A DNA stretch of 38,228 nt from a virus. The position numbers and the translations under genes are program-made. The notes below the pieces were generated by a model that was not told the DNA's origin, made no database searches, and saw only the letters and a program-made list of their open reading frames with translations. Shown one piece after another: positions 37,957 to 38,228 of this stretch (its first letter is position 1; every line of letters starts with the position of its first letter). The stretch covers positions 1 to 38,228 of the IMG/VR virus record IMGVR_UViG_3300046777_001599; one strand, written 5' to 3'.

Positions 37957-38228
37957 ATGGCTGGGCCATTGTTAGGGTTGCTGCCCTCCTTACTTCCGAT
38001 GTTGGGCGAAATCCTGGACCGGGTAATTCCCGACAAAGCTGAAGCCGCTAAGGCCCGCCTCGAAATGGAAGGCAAGCTCCTCGAAGCAGCAACCGCACAA
38101 GCCGGACAGCAGGCTGCCATCAATCAGACCGAAGCTGCAAGTTCCAATATTTTTGTGGCAGGCTGGCGTCCCTTCATTGGGTGGGTCTGCGGTGCGGGTC
38201 TAGCTTGGGCTTTCATTGTGGCGCCGAT
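37957..38228 (+). CDS. Holin of the GTA/3TM type (3' end cut by window edge)
   Basis: The ATG at 37957 opens a frame that runs off the right edge after 90 codons. A short hydrophobic start (GPLLGLLPSLLPMLGEILDRVIPD) precedes a charged Ala/Gln-rich helix (AEAAKARLEMEGKLLEAATAQ), then SSNIFVAGWRPFIGWVCGAGLAWAFIVAP. The last segment is diagnostic for the 3TM holins associated with gene-transfer agents (Pfam GTA_holin_3TM). It would make the membrane hole that lets the endolysin reach the wall. Confidence 0.85.
   Translation, partial: MAGPLLGLLPSLLPMLGEILDRVIPDKAEAAKARLEMEGKLLEAATAQAGQQAAINQTEAASSNIFVAGWRPFIGWVCGAGLAWAFIVAP

Overview
The window is part of the genome of a tailed bacteriophage, most likely a podovirus-like lytic phage of a proteobacterium. 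The evidence is a large P22-size portal (778 aa), a two-subunit terminase, a capsid gene cut by the left edge, long fibre genes, a family-A DNA polymerase, rIIA/rIIB-like genes and lysis genes. Host-type TTGACA/TATAAT promoters and AAGGAG ribosome sites point to a Gram-negative host. An alphaproteobacterial (possibly marine) host would fit the class II ribonucleotide reductase, ThyX, DUF1289 and GTA-type holin genes, but that is inference. No integrase, tRNA, CRISPR array or insertion sequence was seen.

Layout. Positions 1-20060 are read on the minus strand. From its upstream end this arm holds two small unknown genes, thyX and a class II RNR with a DUF1289 protein (20060-16782), then two small acidic proteins and three fibre genes with a tail-assembly chaperone (16726-9746). 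Next come a P-loop ATPase that may be the replicative helicase/primase (9676-8195), terminase small and large subunits, portal, a small conserved protein, a GroES-like co-chaperonin, scaffold, an unknown structural protein, a decoration-like protein and the major capsid protein (8198-1).

Positions 20061-22557 are a gene-poor control region. It holds divergent promoters, a candidate small RNA with an intrinsic terminator, two related clusters of GGTGAG/CTCACC repeats around AT-rich cores (candidate origin or operator array), one small plus-strand gene and one minus-strand gene with its own terminator.

Positions 22558-38228 are read on the plus strand. A run of small early-type genes is followed by a gp88/DUF7227-like protein, rIIA-like and rIIB-like proteins, a PD-(D/E)XK nuclease, a Sak4-like recombinase and an SSB-like protein with its own promoter and terminator. 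Then come a SleB-type endolysin, a DNA polymerase split into two ORFs, a second PD-(D/E)XK protein, dUTPase, a dATP/dGTP diphosphohydrolase-like protein, a metallophosphoesterase, a DUF6321-like protein and a holin cut by the right edge.

How it works together. RNR, ThyX, dUTPase and the dGTP-hydrolase-like protein would supply and balance dNTPs. The split polymerase, Sak4, SSB, nucleases and probably the iteron-controlled ATPase would replicate and recombine DNA. Capsid genes with a private GroES build the head, fibres bind the host, and endolysin plus holin lyse it. The most unusual points are the polymerase broken between Exo II and Exo III by an unrelated gene, the duplicated iteron region whose motif recurs in the ATPase promoter, and the promoter-hairpin-promoter unit at 20.1-20.3 kb.
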